Notes under the pieces: model-generated
The model's database searches: none
What the model saw: only the letters and a program-made list of their open reading frames with translations
What the model was told of the DNA's origin: nothing
Assembly: GCA_039819665.1 (NCBI GenBank)
Contig: JBCBRM010000032.1
Coordinates: 1-64,000, forward strand
Length of the DNA: 64,000 bases
Source of the DNA: JAWPMV01 sp039819665
GTDB taxonomy: Bacteria > Bacteroidota > Bacteroidia > J057
Direction of reading: 5' to 3'
Shown here: in pieces, positions 26,898 through 36,037 of the stretch
How the letters are laid out: each line of letters starts with the position of its first letter
How positions within the stretch are numbered: the first letter of the stretch is position 1
Program-made: the position numbers and the translations under genes

Positions 26898-27954
26898 CCA
26901 ATTCTGCCTGCGTAGTCTTACGCTTGTATGCCTCTAACTTTGGATTCATTACGCTAAACCATAAAGGAGGAACCAAAGACATTAACATAGAACCCGGATA
27001 CCCCATAGGTAATTGAGGAGAATCCTCATGATGATCCAGGACCTGGTATTTTTTGCTGGCCATGTAGTGATGGTCAGAGTGGCGCGTCAGCTCATAGAGC
27101 ATGATCCTGCCCAATTCGTGATTGGAGTTCCAGCTGTGTTTGGATAATACCCGCTCGTATTTTCCTGAAGGAAGTTTTTTCCGCAAAAGCCCATAATGCT
27201 CGATATAATTTACCGTTTCAAGTAGCAGGAAGCCATTTATTCCAGCTAGGAAAAGAACTAGGAATGCTGTAAAGCCAAAGAATATCCAAAGAGAGGCCAG
27301 GTAGGCCAATTGGATGGCTGTGAAAATGAGCATTTTATTTTTCAGGCTCCAAAAAGGAAGCTTACGTTGCTTTAGACGATCGCTTTCCAATTGCCAGGCA
27401 CTTAGGTAACTGTCTCTTGTCGATCGAATCCAGAAAGCATAGACATTTTCATTTAAGCGAGAAGTGGCTGGATCTTCCAGGGTTGCCACTCGTTTGTGAT
27501 GTCCCCGATTATGCTCGATGAAAAAGTGCATATAGTGATTCGGCAGCAAAAGAATTTGAGAAGCGATATGGTTCCACTTTCCCTTTCTATGACCAATCTC
27601 ATGCGCTACATTGATCCCATTACTACTGAGCAAGGTACCAATAGAGAGTACGAGGCCCCATAATTCGAAATTGCTATAAACTCCTTGTGAGGTATTTACG
27701 GCAAAAAGTATAATGATCCCATAAACAATGGGTATGTTTAGGAACAATAAAACATCAAAAAATTGATTAGATAGACGGGAAGATTTTTCCTCTTTGGAGA
27801 AATTTTTGGTTGAAGCAGGTAAAACGGGTTCTAAAAGTGGGACCATTACAAATGCATAAAGCACACCTGCAAAAGCCAGCCATCCGCCATAAATCAATCC
27901 AATTAAACATAATGCGGGCTCAACATAAGCTCCTAAATATTTTAGATCTTTCAT
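26887..27954 (-). CDS. alkB: alkane 1-monooxygenase (AlkB-type membrane di-iron hydroxylase)
   Basis: 355 aa from the ATG at 27954; an upstream in-frame start would run through the operator region, so it was rejected. Six hydrophobic helices carry the AlkB histidine boxes: HEIGH (118-122), EHNRGHH (147-153) followed by KRVATLEDPATS, and LTRHSDHH near the C terminus. It would hydroxylate the terminal carbon of medium-chain alkanes or related aliphatics in the inner membrane, using electrons from a rubredoxin not present here. It is divergent from a TetR gene across a perfect inverted repeat, indicating substrate-induced derepression. Confidence 0.92.
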   Translation of the reverse strand: MKDLKYLGAYVEPALCLIGLIYGGWLAFAGVLYAFVMVPLLEPVLPASTKNFSKEEKSSRLSNQFFDVLLFLNIPIVYGIIILFAVNTSQGVYSNFELWGLVLSIGTLLSSNGINVAHEIGHRKGKWNHIASQILLLPNHYMHFFIEHNRGHHKRVATLEDPATSRLNENVYAFWIRSTRDSYLSAWQLESDRLKQRKLPFWSLKNKMLIFTAIQLAYLASLWIFFGFTAFLVLFLAGINGFLLLETVNYIEHYGLLRKKLPSGKYERVLSKHSWNSNHELGRIMLYELTRHSDHHYMASKKYQVLDHHEDSPQLPMGYPGSMLMSLVPPLWFSVMNPKLEAYKRKTTQAELAIQ

Positions 27955-27969
27955 GATGTTTGTAGATTT

Positions 27970-27997
27970 TCGAACTATTTTGACTAATATAGTTCGA
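27970..27997. promoter_or_regulatory. inverted-repeat operator between alkB and tetR
   Basis: tcgaactat (27970-27978) and atagttcga (27989-27997) form a perfect 9-bp inverted repeat around a 10-bp spacer, 28 bp in all. It lies 15 bp upstream of the alkB ATG and 19 bp upstream of the tetR ATG. The size and symmetry match TetR-family operators, so the adjacent regulator probably binds here and controls both genes. Confidence 0.8.
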
Positions 27998-28016
27998 TTT
28001 TTAATGAAAAGCAAGT

Positions 28017-28610
28017 ATGGGTAGAAAATCCACTGATAAGAAGCGAAAGAAACTAAGCCCCAAAATGCTGATTTGGTTGAAGGAATTATTGCCTTTGGTT
28101 CAGGAAATGAACCTCAAGGAAATGAGTATGGATGAATTGGCGAAAGTGGGAAAGAAGAGTAAGTCTACCCTCTATGAATATTTTGTAAGCAAAGAAGAGA
28201 TTATTGCGGCGGCCGTTCGATTGCTGCTGGTAAACCTTGGAGGTTATCAGCTTTCTAGAGAAAAGGATGCAGACCATATAGTTAAAGATCTTTATACCCT
28301 GATTGAATGGATTGCGGGAGGAGTAAAGCATATATCCTTTAGCCTGATTAGCCAGATTAAAGAAGATTTTCCCGAAATTTGGCTAGAAGTCGATAATTAC
28401 CTCACGGGTGTATTGAAAGAATTGGAAACTTTATATGAGCAGGGAATGGAAGTCAGAGCATTCCGAAAAATGCCCGTTAACTTACTTATTAGTTTGGATC
28501 GGTATTTTGTGATGGAATGGATCACCCAGCAGGATAAATCTCAAATGAGTCTGGAGCAGATGATTCATGATTATGTGAACATCCGCATGAAAGGAATATT
28601 GCAGGAGTAG
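28017..28610 (+). CDS. TetR-family transcriptional regulator
   Basis: 197 aa. A basic N-terminal extension, then the TetR helix-turn-helix (about 36-60: MSMDELAKVGKKSKSTLYEY, then FVSKEEII). The C-terminal ligand-binding domain (about 65-195) is helical and poorly conserved, as usual. Divergent from alkB across a perfect inverted repeat, so the best guess is a repressor of alkB and of itself, released by an alkane-derived or fatty ligand. It could also act on the MDR/DJ-1 genes beyond alkB, but no matching repeat was noticed there. Confidence 0.9.
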   Translation: MGRKSTDKKRKKLSPKMLIWLKELLPLVQEMNLKEMSMDELAKVGKKSKSTLYEYFVSKEEIIAAAVRLLLVNLGGYQLSREKDADHIVKDLYTLIEWIAGGVKHISFSLISQIKEDFPEIWLEVDNYLTGVLKELETLYEQGMEVRAFRKMPVNLLISLDRYFVMEWITQQDKSQMSLEQMIHDYVNIRMKGILQE

Positions 28611-28629
28611 GATAAAAATGGGATAAACG

Positions 28630-28637
28630 TATCTTTG
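28630..28637 (+). promoter_or_regulatory. TAnnTTTG -7 box of the flavoprotein gene
   Basis: tatctttg, an exact consensus, 5 bp before the ATG ATG pair at 28643. Such closeness would give a very short leader. Confidence 0.4.
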
Positions 28638-28642
28638 CCGCA

Positions 28643-29857
28643 ATGATGAAATTCGACCTGATAGTCATAGGAGGAGGAGCCGCTGGATTTTTTACAGCCA
28701 TTCAATGCGGAGAAAGAAATCCAGGTATGCGCATCCTGATTCTGGAGAAATCCAATAAGGTACTGAGTAAAGTCAGGATCAGTGGAGGCGGTCGTTGCAA
28801 TGTTACCCATGCCTGTTTTGATCCCCGGGAAATGACCTCTTTTTATCCAAGAGGGAATAAAGAACTTCGAGGGCCCTTTCATCGGTTTTTATGCGGAGAT
28901 ATGATGGCCTGGCTAGAAGATAAAGGAGTTGAGACCAAGATTGAAGAGGATGGACGGGTATTTCCTGTAAGTGATAGTTCTGAGACCATCATCGACTGTT
29001 TTATGAAGGCTTGTCGTAATCAGGGAGTTCAGATTAAAACGAGTGCTATTGTAGAAGATTTCAGTAAAGAAGGTGCAGAATGGGTCATCCGATCAAAAGG
29101 AGATATTTATCGTTCCTCAAAACTCATGTTAGCTACCGGAAGTACACCTGCCATCTGGGACCTCATGGCAAAAAAGGGCCATAGCATCGTTCCTCCAGTA
29201 CCTTCCCTTTTCACTTTCAATATTAACAGTCCCTTGCTCAAAGATCTCCCGGGTTTATCCATGCCGGAAGCTGGGGTAAAAATCCTATATACCAAGTTTG
29301 CGGAAAGTGGCCCGCTCCTGATAACCCATTGGGGATTGAGTGGACCTGGCATCTTAAAACTATCTGCCTGGGCAGCCCGCGAACTTCATCGAATGAATTA
29401 TAAATTTGAGATCGAGATTGACTGGACGGGGAAGGGGAGGAGCTTTGTAGAAAATGAGATTCAACATCTCAGAAATAGCCAGGGTAAAAAGATGCTTACC
29501 AGCCTTTCTCCTATATCCATGCCCAAAAGACTCTGGCACAGGATGCTAGAGCTACTTTCTCTTAAAGAGAAAAATTACGCTAGCCTCAATAAACAAAACC
29601 TGGCTGACCTCCTTGATATGCTTTCGGCTCATAAACTTCAGGTTGAAGGAAAAAGTACCTTCAAAGATGAATTCGTAACCTGTGGCGGGATAGATACCAA
29701 AGAAGTCCATTTTAAGACCATGGAAAGCAAAATTCTTCCTGACCTGTATATGGCTGGAGAGGTATTGAATATTGATGCAGTAACGGGGGGCTTTAATTTC
29801 CAGGCTGCGTGGACGGAGGCTTTTATTGCAGCTGAGGCCATTTGTGAGATTTCTTGA
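28643..29857 (+). CDS. HI0933/YhiN-family FAD-dependent oxidoreductase
   Basis: 404 aa. FAD-binding dinucleotide loop VIGGGAAGFFTAIQCGE (about 7-23), then the family hallmark KVRISGGGRCNVTHA. The middle has WGLSGPGILKLSAWAA and the end TGGFNFQAAWTEAFIAA, also diagnostic of the HI0933-like flavoproteins. The reaction catalysed by this widespread family is not established. Cytoplasmic, monocistronic. Confidence 0.9.
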   Translation: MMKFDLIVIGGGAAGFFTAIQCGERNPGMRILILEKSNKVLSKVRISGGGRCNVTHACFDPREMTSFYPRGNKELRGPFHRFLCGDMMAWLEDKGVETKIEEDGRVFPVSDSSETIIDCFMKACRNQGVQIKTSAIVEDFSKEGAEWVIRSKGDIYRSSKLMLATGSTPAIWDLMAKKGHSIVPPVPSLFTFNINSPLLKDLPGLSMPEAGVKILYTKFAESGPLLITHWGLSGPGILKLSAWAARELHRMNYKFEIEIDWTGKGRSFVENEIQHLRNSQGKKMLTSLSPISMPKRLWHRMLELLSLKEKNYASLNKQNLADLLDMLSAHKLQVEGKSTFKDEFVTCGGIDTKEVHFKTMESKILPDLYMAGEVLNIDAVTGGFNFQAAWTEAFIAAEAICEIS

Positions 29858-29973
29858 ACCCTTCCTAAGCCCTTCCGCTCAGGCCCCGTTTCCCTTTTTC
29901 ATGACGAAAAATGAAAACAACCCGCATCGCCATTTTTATCTATGGCCTTCAGCGCTCATTTCCATTGTTCTAT

Positions 29974-30471
29974 TCAACAACTGACATCCCAGGTTCCTTC
30001 AAATGCGCCATTTAATACTTGATCTTCTACCAGGCTAAAATTTCCAAATTCTTCATTCGGTAATTGTTGTTCTCCCCGGCTAATTAGAAATCCTAGGCTG
30101 TATTCTGTATCTTTTTCTATCACATTCCCATCTATGTCTAATAAGTTTGCCGGAAGGCGACGTTCATATTTGGGACCCGAAAGCTCTATCATAAAAAGAC
30201 GGTCCGGACTAGGATTATCTACATCTTGTCTGCCTAAATTGGACAGGTCCGGACCTTTTCTTAGAAATATCTTTACCTGATCCACATCTCCCAGGGTTTG
30301 GATGCAAAATAAAAGCACCAGGTCGCCAGCATTTCCACTGTTTTCAAAATCAATCACCTTTATCCCTTCTACCAGGTCAATATGGGTAAGGGCAGGTTCA
30401 GGATTTTCCCCTTCACAAGCGAAAAGAAAGAACAGAGAAAAGAGGCGTAAGTAGATAAATCTGAAATTCAT
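29974..30471 (-). CDS. lipoprotein, unknown function
   Basis: 165 aa from the ATG at 30471. A lipoprotein signal (hydrophobic stretch about 6-18, lipobox LFAC) is followed by a mature domain of beta-strand character with no recognised motif. An upstream in-frame ATG at 30510 would place 13 polar residues before the signal peptide and is less likely. Probably surface or periplasmic. It is separate from its neighbours by promoter-sized gaps. Confidence 0.72.
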   Translation of the reverse strand: MNFRFIYLRLFSLFFLFACEGENPEPALTHIDLVEGIKVIDFENSGNAGDLVLLFCIQTLGDVDQVKIFLRKGPDLSNLGRQDVDNPSPDRLFMIELSGPKYERRLPANLLDIDGNVIEKDTEYSLGFLISRGEQQLPNEEFGNFSLVEDQVLNGAFEGTWDVSC

Positions 30472-30567
30472 AGAAATAGGCTTTGAGGTAAATTCTTTAT
30501 CCGAAAACACGAATATGCCTGCAAAGCTGCTCTCAAGGGTTCAGAATTATAAATTTTTTCGCATTAT

Positions 30568-31407
30568 TCAGACTTTCCGCAAAGACCTCTTTCGATACTG
30601 GCTAGGCGTCACACCCAATACCTTTTTGAAAGCCTGATTAAAGGTGCTTTTATTATTAAATCCTACCTGATAGGCGATTTGGATTATGTGTTCGTCTTGA
30701 TTTTCTGGGTGTGATAGTAAAGCTTGAGTTTCCCGGATTCGGAATTCATTTATGTATTTGTTATTGATATAGTAGATCAGGTAGCTAAACACAAAGGCTG
30801 GATATAGAGAAAGCAATATCAACAACCAGCGCCACCTGATTAGGATTAATTCAGGTGATTTATCGGATATCAAATCTTCAGATCTAAATCTTAGGTATAG
30901 CCTGTTTTTCCAAATGAAATAGACAATCATAAAGCTGCCGAAAACAAAGGGGGAATAGAGGTAGCCAACAAATCTGGGTAAAAAGCCTTTTGGGAAAGGC
31001 ATTTCTCCTGAAATCATCAGGAGTTCGCTTGTACCATCTGCCAGGTAAAAAGGAGATAAATGTAGAAAAACTAATAGAAGCGGTAAAAAATGTAGATACC
31101 AGAATATCTGGAGTTTAGCTTCGTTTCTCTGCTTGTCGAAATAGAGTAGGAGCAAAGGACCAAATACATAATTTAAGGGAGAAATAGCGTGCAATAAAGC
31201 CGGGAAATGGTATAAATAATTGGTCCAGTAGCAAAAATTAAAGATGAGCAAATAGCCAAAAAGGAAAAGGAATGCAGATAGATAAAATCTTCCTTTACCC
31301 TTCTCCTTATTCAATAAAAGGATCAGAATTGAAATGAAACAGGTCTGAGCTCCGGCTACCAGAAAAAGTATGGCCCAGAAATCCAGGGTTATATCAGGGA
31401 GATTCAT
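30568..31407 (-). CDS. membrane AraC-family-like protein with a truncated DNA-binding domain
   Basis: 279 aa. Seven hydrophobic segments (about 10-210) resemble the seven-TM sensors common in Bacteroidota, fused to an AraC C terminus. The last ~60 residues carry the second helix-turn-helix (IIQIAYQVGFNNKSTFNQAF, then KKVLGVTPSQYRKR) and the linker RIRETQALL. The cytoplasmic linker and most of the first helix-turn-helix are absent: the last TM helix (WRWLLILLSLYPAFVFSYLI) runs straight into NKYINEFRIRE. The frame is continuous, so this is a deletion form rather than a frameshift. DNA binding would be weak or need dimerisation. Confidence 0.78.
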   Translation of the reverse strand: MNLPDITLDFWAILFLVAGAQTCFISILILLLNKEKGKGRFYLSAFLFLFGYLLIFNFCYWTNYLYHFPALLHAISPLNYVFGPLLLLYFDKQRNEAKLQIFWYLHFLPLLLVFLHLSPFYLADGTSELLMISGEMPFPKGFLPRFVGYLYSPFVFGSFMIVYFIWKNRLYLRFRSEDLISDKSPELILIRWRWLLILLSLYPAFVFSYLIYYINNKYINEFRIRETQALLSHPENQDEHIIQIAYQVGFNNKSTFNQAFKKVLGVTPSQYRKRSLRKV

Positions 31408-31506
31408 GGAGAAGCGTGCATGTGGGGTAGCGTAGTAAATCTTAATCGTTCATATAGATAATGTTTATTTGACTTGAAGGGTTGCCTCGAATTGAGATTA
31501 GCTCAG

Positions 31507-31534
31507 TTTGTCAGGGCTTCAATACTTATATTTG
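31507..31534 (+). promoter_or_regulatory. Bacteroidota-type promoter for the methyltransferase
   Basis: TTTG (31507-31510), a 16-bp spacer, then TATATTTG (31527-31534). The -7 box is exact; the spacer is slightly short. The ATG at 31561 follows 26 bp later, which supports that start over upstream alternatives. Confidence 0.55.
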
Positions 31535-31560
31535 TAGCCGCAAAAAAGCCCCTAAGCCTT

Positions 31561-32247
31561 ATGAAATCAGAAATATTGCCTATTGAGGATCGATACAGTT
31601 TGATAGAAGAAAAAATCTCTTTCGGATCCCAAGAACTGATTGTTTACCGCATAGCTGATACCGATGCCCTTTTAGACGAACTCATCGAAAAAGGCGAAGA
31701 GCATGAAGACGTAGTTGACGAAAGGATTCCCTATTGGGCAGAATTATGGCCTTCAGCTATCGCTATGGGTAGATACCTTTCAGAACATCCAGATTTGGTG
31801 GAAGGGAGAACAGTCCTTGAGATTGGTTGTGGGCTTGGACTTTCAGGAATGCTAGCCCATACGTTAGGAGGAAAGGTCATCCTATCTGATTATTTACCGG
31901 CTGCTTTAGAACTGGCAGACTTCAATTGGAGGAAAAATTTTGCTGAAGAACCTCAATTGCTTCAACTAGATTGGCGAGAGGTAAAGGAAGACCAGGCTGC
32001 GGATGTAATACTTGCTGCGGATGTGGCCTATGAGGAAAGGGCTTTTGATCCCTTGATAAAAGCATTTAAAATTTTGATGCAGCCCAATTCCAAGCTTATC
32101 CTTACCGAACCCAATCGACAAATCGCCAAAAAGTTTCTCATAATGCTTGAAGAAAGTGGCTTGTACGTTGAAAAATTAAAAAGGGAAATCAGGTATCGGG
32201 ATATTACCACAGTGGTCAATTTGTATCTCCTGGAGTATAGATCCTAA
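31561..32247 (+). CDS. class I SAM-dependent methyltransferase (METTL21/protein-lysine methyltransferase-like)
   Basis: 228 aa from the ATG at 31561; an upstream in-frame start would overlap the promoter. PYWAELWPSAIAMG precedes the SAM motif VLEIGCGLGLSG, then VILSDYLPAALELA and the post-I motif VILAADVAYEE. This order is that of the METTL21/METTL23/ETFB-lysine methyltransferase group. Cytoplasmic. The probable substrate is a protein lysine, possibly ETF-beta or a ribosome or elongation factor, which cannot be decided here. Confidence 0.85.
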   Translation: MKSEILPIEDRYSLIEEKISFGSQELIVYRIADTDALLDELIEKGEEHEDVVDERIPYWAELWPSAIAMGRYLSEHPDLVEGRTVLEIGCGLGLSGMLAHTLGGKVILSDYLPAALELADFNWRKNFAEEPQLLQLDWREVKEDQAADVILAADVAYEERAFDPLIKAFKILMQPNSKLILTEPNRQIAKKFLIMLEESGLYVEKLKREIRYRDITTVVNLYLLEYRS

Positions 32248-32707
32248 GCTATCTTAAATTAACCCAATTGTTTTCAATAGTAGACAATTTGTACGATTTT
32301 TGGGATATTTTAATTAATAAATAAAATTATAATTAAAAATCTTACATCTTGCTTATTCGGTTCGATATCTGGATTTGATAAGATTCTATATCCTTGAAGC
32401 TAAGCAAAATAGGCTTCTACTTGCGTAAAAGGCACTTTTGAAACAAGCTGGGCAAGCCTTGCAAAAAAGGCCTGCCAAAGATTGAAGCTAGGATTATTAC
32501 CATACGAAACTATTTTTTAGCCATTCATACTCTCCCATCGGATTTAGCACCATTCTTGCAGTATTTTAGTCGAAGGTTTTGAATACACCAAAGGCTGAGG
32601 TGTTTCATTCCTTCAACATTGACTCTCATTATTACCGTCTTACTTGGGGTAGCGGTACGTTCTTATTTAATCATTATTTCAAGAACCCATTACACCGATT
32701 ATTACCT
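32248..32707. other. 460-bp leader region with one imperfect hairpin
   Basis: AT-rich gap ahead of the large Hsp70/pseudokinase-like gene. At 32451-32476 ggcaagcctt pairs with aaggcctgcc (9 of 10 pairs) around a gcaaaa loop, a plausible structured element in the leader. The downstream reading frame is open from a TTG at 32579, but the first 43 codons look non-domain-like. No other gene seen. Confidence 0.45.
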
Positions 32708-35203
32708 ATGCTTTGTATTATATTTACTAAGAGAAAACTACTTGCGGGGATAAAGACTGATAAAGCGCAACTTCTGGACATCAAAGGAAGAGGCCATTTC
32801 AACTATGAGCCTTCCTCTCCGCATGAAGTATTAGCCACTCATTTAGACGCTATTGGTCAAGCATATAAAGATCAGGCCAAAAAAGATGGCAGGAAGCTCG
32901 CTGGAGCCATCCCTACTGCTGTCGCCTTCCCGGTTGACATGAAAAACGAGGAAGACAAGAAAAAAATCATTAATACTATTAATAATTCTAAATCTCTCGA
33001 TTTGGAATATATTCATGGAGATAATATTGTTGTCTCTTTCATGCACGGACTTCCAAATAGCAACAAAATAACGGCTAAGAATGTGATGGTGCTGGAATCC
33101 ATGGATGATTATACTCACCTCTGCTATCAAAATATTGATAAGCACGCACCTGAACCTAACCTCAAAGAATTAGGAAAAGCGGCACTTTTCAAAGATGAAA
33201 GTTTTGAATTTCACCCCTACAAGGACTTCGGTACCCTTTCTGGAAATGACCGCGTACTAACAGAACTGATGGCTGAATGTTCAGTAGCAGGTTTGACGGT
33301 AGATTTCAAAGGCCAGGCCCAACTGGCTCGTCAGTTGGAAGAACCTAATCCCACACACACCTATGTAGTAAGTAAAACTACAGACTCAGTACAATTAGAA
33401 GCGGAAGTAAGTCTGAAACCAGAGAAGTTTGAAGAACTCCTGCTGGTAAACAAAGATAAACTAGCCGAGAAATTCAGTAGTAAGGAGTTAGAGAGTAACA
33501 AGGTGGGTAATATCCTGCTGATTGGTAGCTTCCTTCGTACACAGGCATTCAAAAATTATATCAATAATGACCTTAAGATTAGTCATAAGGTTATTGGTTT
33601 GGATTTGGAGAATAGCAAGGACGAATTTTCTATTATCTTAAATGGTCTGGCCAACAGAACGGAACAGGTCATGGAAGCTGAGAGAATCCGTTTGGCAGAG
33701 GAAGAGAGAAAAAGACTGGAAGCAGAAAAGAGGGCAAAAATTGCTGCTGAACTTAAGGTGAAAGAAGATCGTGATGCATTGCTTCAGGAAATCTCCAAAA
33801 CCTGCGTGGATCCGTCCAGGCAAGCCGATTATGAAAAAATGTTTAAAGAGCGTGGTGCCAGCCTGGGTATCCCGGAAATGGTTATCAGCTGGAATATTAC
33901 GGAGGTGCTAAGTAAAATCGAACTCCAGAAAGAAGGCGAGGGGGTAGGCTTGTATACAACACCTACGAAGGCTGATACTTCATATACTCCAGAACCTGCA
34001 GAAGATCTTTCTATTTATGATCTGGATCCGAAAGAGGAGCCCGTTATTGAAAAGAAGATTGAAAAAGTAGAGGAGAAAGTTGAGCATGAATTGAGTAATT
34101 ATTCTGATGAGGAATTGTTAGCTTCTCTTGATGAAGTTTTGGCACAAGATGAAGAGGAAAGAACTTCATTAAGCTCAGAGGAAATCAGCAATATGTCTGA
34201 CATTGAGGTGGGAAGTGATCTTGATTTAAGTATGGATGAGCTTTCTTCAGTTGAAAATGAGATTGCTGCAGAAGCGAAAGTACAGGATATCCCTGCCAAA
34301 GTAGATGTTCTAGACACAGATATTTCTGCAGATTTAACGAAAGATGAGGTTATTCCTGAGATCGATAAATCAATCGTAGAAAAGCCAATTTCTGAAGACA
34401 TGTTCACTTTGGAAATGGAAAAAATGGACGATTTGGACAAACTTCCCGAAGAGCTTACGCAAGAGCCGCTTTCCAGCAATGGCAATCACGCCAGCGTTGG
34501 AAATACTCAGCCCGAAGCAGTTCAAGTAAAGGAAAAAATAGAAGAGAAGGTTGAAGAACAATTAGAGGTGAAGGAAGAGGTTGCAGAGAATATTGCACCC
34601 GTTAAGAAAAGCCTGGATGCCTCTATTTCTCTTAGCGACCTCTTTAGTATAAAAGGTACTTTACCAGATGCTGAATTCTCTACCAAAAAAGTAATGATGG
34701 TAGGGGATCAGGAATTGAAGTCAGTTCGTGTATTGGCAGCAGCTGATCTTGAGGATTCTGACAAGGTAGCTCGTTTTAAAAAGCTTCATAAAAAGGAATT
34801 GAGCTACTACCAGGACATGAGCGAAATCACTGAGGCAAAAGAAGGATTGTTTTATTTCCGTCCTTATATCGAAAGAAACTCCTTGAAGAGCTACGTGAAA
34901 AAATCTGGGCTGGACAATAAAATGGATATTGACGAACTCAGCAGTACTGATTTGAAGTTTATCCTTCAGGTGTTCAAAGAAATCCGCGAATTGCCAACCG
35001 GACATGCAGATCTCAGTGAAGACAATATCCTGGTGATTTCCAAGAGAAAATGGAACCTCCAGAAGAATATGGAAATCAAGGTAGTAGGCTTTACCTCAGA
35101 AGATGCAACTGCAGAGCAAATGCTGGAAAGAACGCATGAGGTGTTTGCAGGTCTACTTGGAGACGCTTTTTACCAAGACTTTAGAGAAAAATTTCAACTT
35201 TAA
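32708..35203 (+). CDS. Hsp70/actin-like domain - coiled coil - acidic linker - pseudokinase fusion, unknown function
   Basis: 831 aa from the ATG at 32708; a TTG 43 codons upstream is possible. The N-terminal ~310 residues read as a degenerate Hsp70/actin-like ATPase: GAIPTAVAFPVD for the ITVPA segment, NIVVSFMHGL for the PTAAALAYG segment, and NILLIGSFLRTQAFKNYI for the adenosine motif. The phosphate-1 loop is not recognisable. A coiled coil (about 321-360, RLAEEERKRLEAEKRAK) and a ~230-residue acidic, disordered linker follow. The last ~170 residues resemble a protein kinase: GHADLSEDNILV copies the HxDLxxxN catalytic loop (about 765-776), but the DFG aspartate is lost (VVGF). It is 25 bp upstream of a TonB-like gene. 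Confidence 0.7.
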   Translation: MLCIIFTKRKLLAGIKTDKAQLLDIKGRGHFNYEPSSPHEVLATHLDAIGQAYKDQAKKDGRKLAGAIPTAVAFPVDMKNEEDKKKIINTINNSKSLDLEYIHGDNIVVSFMHGLPNSNKITAKNVMVLESMDDYTHLCYQNIDKHAPEPNLKELGKAALFKDESFEFHPYKDFGTLSGNDRVLTELMAECSVAGLTVDFKGQAQLARQLEEPNPTHTYVVSKTTDSVQLEAEVSLKPEKFEELLLVNKDKLAEKFSSKELESNKVGNILLIGSFLRTQAFKNYINNDLKISHKVIGLDLENSKDEFSIILNGLANRTEQVMEAERIRLAEEERKRLEAEKRAKIAAELKVKEDRDALLQEISKTCVDPSRQADYEKMFKERGASLGIPEMVISWNITEVLSKIELQKEGEGVGLYTTPTKADTSYTPEPAEDLSIYDLDPKEEPVIEKKIEKVEEKVEHELSNYSDEELLASLDEVLAQDEEERTSLSSEEISNMSDIEVGSDLDLSMDELSSVENEIAAEAKVQDIPAKVDVLDTDISADLTKDEVIPEIDKSIVEKPISEDMFTLEMEKMDDLDKLPEELTQEPLSSNGNHASVGNTQPEAVQVKEKIEEKVEEQLEVKEEVAENIAPVKKSLDASISLSDLFSIKGTLPDAEFSTKKVMMVGDQELKSVRVLAAADLEDSDKVARFKKLHKKELSYYQDMSEITEAKEGLFYFRPYIERNSLKSYVKKSGLDNKMDIDELSSTDLKFILQVFKEIRELPTGHADLSEDNILVISKRKWNLQKNMEIKVVGFTSEDATAEQMLERTHEVFAGLLGDAFYQDFREKFQL

Positions 35204-35228
35204 TAAAAAGCATCCGCTTCAATAAAAT

Positions 35229-36011
35229 ATGGCAAACAAAGGGAATACCAAATTATTGACTTACATTCTTGAGAAAGAGCGTAAGGAAAAGGCAGCCAAG
35301 CGTAAAAAACTGATTATTTATACAGCTACTGTATTGGTCATCGCCTTGACAGGGTTTGGTATCTTCCTAAATATAAAAAGTGATCCACTTCCAGTTAAGC
35401 CGGTTTACGCAAGTGCCGATCTTAGCCTACAGGGAGTTGCAAAAATGTTGAAAGAAGACCCAAATGGAATTGTGGTTAAGAACTCAGCAAATGGACAGAT
35501 TGATACCCTCAGGAGTATAGATGAATTTCGCTATATCGCCGGGATCATTTCTGCTCCTTCCACCACCAGAACCCAGATCACCAATATCCCCTCCGAAAAT
35601 ATGGAGTTGGAAACGGTAAGTAGCAATGCTTTTGATCCGGAAATGGATAAGGTGAAAAGAGAGGTGCAAACAACTGCTAGCAGAGTTGATGTTAATGAGC
35701 CTGTCGTAAAAGCGGATATCATGCCTTCTTTTCCTGGAGGAGAGGCAGCACTTTATCAATTCCTGTCAAAGCAAATCCGGTATCCAAGGCAAGCTGTCAA
35801 AAACAAAACTGAGGGCACCGTATATGTTCGCTTTGTCATTCAGCCAGACGGAGCCATTACTAGCCCGGAAGTAATGAGAGGTATCGGATTTGGATGCGAT
35901 GAAGAAGCGCTAAGAGTAATTCGTTCCATGCCAGCCTGGAATCCGGGAGAGATTCAGGGACAAAAGGTTCCGGTCTTTTCGAGCTTGGCTGTGAATTTCA
36001 AATTTCTGTAA
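35229..36011 (+). CDS. TonB-family energy transducer-like protein
   Basis: 260 aa. A basic cytoplasmic N terminus, one TM helix (about 28-46), a periplasmic linker, and a C-terminal TonB domain (about 165-260) starting MPSFPGGEAALYQFL and running through GTVYVRFVIQPDG and FGCDEEALRVI to the end strand SSLAVNFKF. The usual proline-rich stretch is short. TonB proteins couple the proton gradient to outer-membrane receptors. Here the linkage to a large pseudokinase-like protein, with a 25-bp gap and a shared terminator, suggests it is part of a dedicated signalling or transport pair. Confidence 0.88.
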   Translation: MANKGNTKLLTYILEKERKEKAAKRKKLIIYTATVLVIALTGFGIFLNIKSDPLPVKPVYASADLSLQGVAKMLKEDPNGIVVKNSANGQIDTLRSIDEFRYIAGIISAPSTTRTQITNIPSENMELETVSSNAFDPEMDKVKREVQTTASRVDVNEPVVKADIMPSFPGGEAALYQFLSKQIRYPRQAVKNKTEGTVYVRFVIQPDGAITSPEVMRGIGFGCDEEALRVIRSMPAWNPGEIQGQKVPVFSSLAVNFKFL

Positions 36012-36037
36012 ATAATACAAGCATAAAATAATCGGGC

